From Trebouxia sp. TZW2008 (Eukaryota; Chlorophyta; Trebouxiophyceae; Trebouxiales; Trebouxiaceae), in assembly GCA_002118135.1 (NCBI GenBank), contig BDIU01000138.1, positions 92,479-156,478 on the forward strand: a DNA stretch of 64,000 nucleotides. Direction: 5' to 3'. This document shows positions 60,151 to 64,000 of this stretch, in pieces (position 1 is the first letter of the stretch; the number at the start of each line of letters is the position of its first letter). A program made the position numbers and the translations under genes. Below the pieces are notes generated by a model. The model was given only the letters and a program-made list of their open reading frames with translations. It was not told the DNA's origin and did no database searches.

Positions 60151-61736
60151 TCACTGTCATGGCACAAAGCTGAAGCATTGCTGGAGCAGTAACTGCTGTC
60201 ATAACATAAAGCTCAAGCATGCTCGGGAATTGCTCCAAGACATAGTGACAGTATTCAGTAGAGGCTTGCAGGACAGCTTGGGTTTCTCCTGCTCACGACT
60301 TGCAGTGCAGCTTTTCTGGGCCGACAATTCATCTACGTTTGGTTTTCTGTTTATTTTGGGGTTTACTTTTTCTGTTTTTTTTTGCCATTGATGGGCGTAC
60401 TGCTGGGTGCAAAGCATACATCTTCTGTGCACTCTGTGTGCTTGACATAGCGGCACAGCACATGCATGCACATATCAACAAAAACAGGTTTCTTTTGCTG
60501 AGATTGTGTGGCATTTCATGCATTCTGCGCACTGCAGCTGGTGGGGTGATGTATTACAACTCTCTCATGTATAGAGCAGATCAGCCAAGACTGTACCATT
60601 TACTTTTCTTGAAGCTTTTGCAGGTCCTCATATTCATGTCTAATTTCATGGCAACTTCACTGATAGTTTGTGTGATGAAAGACGGTCAGCAATCTCTAAT
60701 GGACATCGAGCATTCTGTCAATCTGCAAACAAGTCAGATAATATTCTGCCACAGGCTTTTGTCTTGTCCAGCATTTGCTGCATGGCGAGACAAGACTTGG
60801 GCCACACACGCCTACTAGCAAACTGATAGTGGCTGCAAACCAATCAGGTTGTACTGTCAACAGTCTATGGAAGTGGCGTCCAACAGAGTCCTGTGCTTGT
60901 AACTCATTGCAGTTCAGTCATAATATATTTGGCAAGAGATTGCTCAGAATGCATTTTACACAAAGCGCCCAACTGCTGCATACAGCTGTGAGTTGTGCAT
61001 CCTTCTTATTGGTGGCATAGTGGCTTGGCTGAAAATCGTAGTCAGACATGCATGCAGCTTCAACCTCGCCTGTTTGCATACACCTGAGTGTCTTGAGTGA
61101 CTGTCAATCAGCCATCAAGCAGGCGTGCTGTTCTGGAACTACAAGTTAGTGCCTGCTGTTGCAAGATGCTTCCTGTTGTCGATGAGTACAAGGCCTTCTG
61201 TCCAGTACTGCTGCAACTGTCATGCAAGATGTGCACAAGATGGCCTTCACAATTACTATATTGGAGTGCTGGCATCATTTGCTGGAATCTGATGCTCATG
61301 CAGAGCTACTTGGCTGGGCAACACATCATGTAGTCCCTATTGTCAAGGTGTAAGTATATGTACAGGACATTGCGATAGTGCTGCCAGCGTTACAAAATGA
61401 TGTTGACAGGACTGCACGGCAATAAGTCAGATTGCATATGACCCAAGAACTTCTGATGCATCAGCTTGCAGATGTATACACCTCAGACGAACTGAAGTCT
61501 TTTTGCAAGTAGCCTTGTTTCTGATGGCAGATGGTGGTTGATGCCTGTCTCACTTAATGCAGGCCAGACAGCACAAACTTGACTTGGAAGCCTGAAGACT
61601 TGTTTTGTCATCAAAGCAATGACAATTGGCGAAGTCACCTCTTGACATACAGCACAACTCAGGCGCTTTGAGGCAATGCATGCTAGCTCATGCATATTCC
61701 TTGACGCTAATCTGGGGCAAAACAGGCAAGCGAGGC
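60151..61736. other. Region between gene D and the helicase gene
   Basis: Contains a LINE 3' fragment (60740-60822) and possibly 3' exons of the minus-strand helicase gene, which I could not place. No other supported gene. Confidence 0.4.
60740..60822 (+). mobile_element. LINE 3' end, copy 4 (fragment)
   Basis: Reads CPAFAAWRDKTWATHAY and a stop, matching the ends at 21660 and 53165. Confidence 0.55.
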
Positions 61737-64000
61737 TTACTTGGAGGGGGACTGTTGCATTGTGATCTGGCAATCAGCAGTCACAAAAGGCGGTAGCTGC
61801 ACTCGCCCAAACACATGACTCAGCACCAGCAGCAGCTCGCGGGCTACGCTGTCTGGCAGATCAACTGCCGCATTAGGCTTCACTTTGGTGCAGATTTTGT
61901 GAAACACGCCCTTGCACAACAGATGTACAAAGGCAAAGTTAGCTGGCTCGGCCCAAAACAGATGAGTTGCCATGCCGGCAAGCTGCACTGGCTGCCCGTG
62001 GTCATTCAGCGTAGTCTGCTGTTGCAGGTATTGCAGAGAAAATTGAAACAGGTGATGCATCTTCTGCTGAAGAAATGGATCTGCATCTGCGTAGAATGGG
62101 CGTTGAAGCATCCTGAGTAAGTCGTTCTGCAGTTCTGAGTCTGAGGAGCTGCTGAGTGCAGAGTGAGCAGCCTCAGGGTGAGAGTCACTCACAAAGGGAA
62201 GTTGCCGTGCAGCTGGGGGACTGGTGACACCAGCAGAGAAGCGCGTTTGGAGGCTGGAACGCTCCAGAAGATGACATGGCCAAGAGTGTCAAAACCCCTC
62301 CTGCCTGCTCTGCCAGTCATCTGCCTAAACTGCAGCGAGTTCAGGAAGATGTGACCTACTGCAAAGGCTACAGTACAGCACAGCATGTTCATGCTGTATG
62401 CAAGGGTGCCTGCAAGCACAGCCAGCACAAGGTATCATGACAACAGCAGTAGCAGGTCAAGACAATCACAAGCGTGCCATGCAGTTGAGCTTGTGCTTGA
62501 ACAGCCGTGAGTTCAGGAACTCCTGCAAAGCCTATGGTGCAGCACGGCATGCTGATACCGTATGCAAGGGTGCCTCCAGGCAGAGTCAACACAATGTAAG
62601 TTTGCCCTAGCATTGGCATGATCATGGCAGAAACATGGTCGCCACGCAATCAAGCTTTTGCTGTGTCATGCAGAAACAAGCATCTGCGCTGCAATCATGC
62701 TGTACCAAGCAGAAGACAAACAAGCTGTTGCTTGAGCTCAACAAGCATGTGGGACAACCCAATTCCACTGTAGGTCAGGTGACCACAGATGGCATGTAAG
62801 TCAATTTTCAGGTCCTTCAAGTCAAAGCCAACATAACACTATGCTAGCCTGGCGGTATTTCAGAAGCGATACACACCTGTTGCGATGACGACTCTGAGAT
62901 GGCGGCATCTGAACAGAATCTCAACCAGCTGCCGATACTTTGTGGGCAGGCCACTGTGATGGACGCCGATGCCTTGGTGTAAAGCTCTCACAAGTGCATC
63001 ATCATCATTCATGCCAAAAGTGCATTTGGAGATTAGGTCTTGCAGCTCCTGAGGTGACATGTTCCTGAAACGTCCAGCAAAGCTAAAAGCCGGATCAATC
63101 CTACTCTCCTCAAAGTCTGGAGCGCCTGCAGCAGACAGCGGACCTGTGAAATGAAAAATTCAAAACGTTGAGACTGTGTTCAAGACCCACTCTCACAGCA
63201 ATTCAGCATTTGCAGATGCTTGCTATTCTTATCCCACAAGCACAAAAATCCTTGTTTTGGAAAGACTTAACAATTCTGAGCCCTTTTCTGAGGTGAAAAA
63301 CAGAACCAGCTGGTGTGGCTTATGAACACTTTGCCTGTGCCAAGCAGCGAGGCACAGGTGGTACACGACCTTTGGTATTCTGCTCTTTGTCAATGAGACC
63401 AACATTGATGCCTGTTTCACACAGAAACCATAGCACCTGTCATGACACCTCTCACCAGATGTGCCTTCATGCAGAGCGTCTTCAGCAGCTTTACGGCCTG
63501 CCTTGTTGTCCCTGCTGGCTTTTGCAGCCTTGCGTGCCTTCTCCGCAGCTGCCTCTTGCTTGCGAGGATCAACATCGCTAGTCTCCCTGTGCCTGGCTTC
63601 TTCTTCTTCTTCCAAAATCTCCAAAACCCCCTCACACATATGCACATACACTATGTAGCCAGTGTTCAAAATGATGATTGACCGTTGAGGCTGACCGAAC
63701 ATGCAATCAGGTTGTGACACGCTGCGGACATCATGAGATAGATCAGCAATGCGCAGCTGGACAACTTCGCATTGACAATGTCTGGAACTTGCATGAAATA
63801 CACAAAACACTTTTCAAGCTTCATGTCAATGCTGCAAGTATGCCATTGACAAGTACAATGCTGCCAAGTATGGCTTGGCAGGGGATGCAGTACTGCTACA
63901 CTATGCTGGCAACCATGATTCAAGGCACAGCATGCATTGACTGAAAGCAGTCGAGACTTACCCGCCAATCTTTCACACTTGGTCCTCTCAAACGAGAAGG
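61737..64000 (-). CDS. DDX60/Ski2-like superfamily 2 RNA helicase, partial (C-terminal half)
   Basis: Runs off the right edge. Exons seen: one ending 63456 (acidic then Lys/Ala-rich, ARHRETSDVDPRKQEAAAEK, and GTSG at the donor), 63125-62877, about 62409-62192, and a following one to 61737. Helicase C-domain motifs: DDALVRALHQGIGVHHSGL, VEILFRCRHLRVVIATG, TLAYSMNM (motif V) and QMTGRAGRRGFD (motif VI), then a DDX60-type tail with ATHLFWAEPANFAFVHLL. Animal DDX60 proteins act in RNA sensing; fungal and algal relatives are uncharacterised. After 62192 the frame needs either a very short intron (about 41 nt, donor GTGAGT) or another model; the 3' end is not determined. The motif V exon has an upstream partial duplicate at about 62590-62430. 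Confidence 0.8.
62430..62590 (-). repeat. Partial duplicate of the helicase motif V exon
   Basis: GCACCCTTGCATACGGTATC to CTGAACTCACGGC copies the start of the exon at 62409. It reads TLAYGISMPCCTIGFAG, closer to the family consensus than the downstream exon (TLAYSMNMLC), but loses frame before motif VI and has no donor. Confidence 0.8.

Overview
The window is nuclear DNA from a eukaryote, most likely a chlorophyte green alga (trebouxiophyte-like; this placement is inference). Genes are cut into many short exons with GT-AG introns (acceptors usually ending TGCAG). The identifiable products include a plant-type HACD/PASTICCINO2 dehydratase, a Pnc1-type nicotinamidase, a family-61 glycosyltransferase, a DDX60/Ski2-like helicase and an algal-style leucine-rich-repeat protein. 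No prokaryotic, organellar, CRISPR, rRNA or tRNA feature was seen.

Layout: (1) 1-3149, minus: a partial LRR gene running off the left edge. (2) about 4.3-8.8 kb, minus: an unrecognised multi-exon gene with a Ser-rich exon, embedded in tandem repeats. (3) 9221-12804, minus: a complete seven-exon very-long-chain 3-hydroxyacyl-CoA dehydratase. (4) 13.4-60.2 kb, plus: four tandem paralogues (called A to D here) at 13445-24686, 27148-37638, 39000-47584 and 51061-60150. A nicotinamidase gene (25539-26281) lies between A and B, and a GT61 gene (48127-50010) between C and D. (5) 61.7 kb to the right edge, minus: the helicase-core half of a DDX60-like gene.

Reading exon by exon, the four paralogues keep the same intron positions and phases through their first half. 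Their total coding lengths come out divisible by three (A without its first exon, C and D; B is short by one unresolved exon of the expected phase). The conserved half matches, in order, the layout of plant CALMODULIN-BINDING PROTEIN 60 (CBP60/SARD1) proteins, but carries a five-cysteine insertion that I do not know from land plants. The second half is a rapidly diverging Gln/Ser/Pro-rich region. In B and C it ends with a basic, calmodulin-binding-like helix and an acidic tail. A transcription-regulator role, possibly calcium and stress linked, is inference.

The most striking signal is not a gene. Exon edges across the A-D cluster, and in several minus-strand genes, are tandemly repeated. Partial copies that carry the splice acceptor plus the start of an exon sit upstream of the intact exon. 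Partial copies that carry the end of an exon plus its donor sit downstream. Gene B alone has arrays of about eight, at least six and four such copies. Dispersed repeats are also present: 5'-truncated LINE 3' ends with ATT-rich tails, a SINE-like family with an ATTC-type tail, and two further short families.
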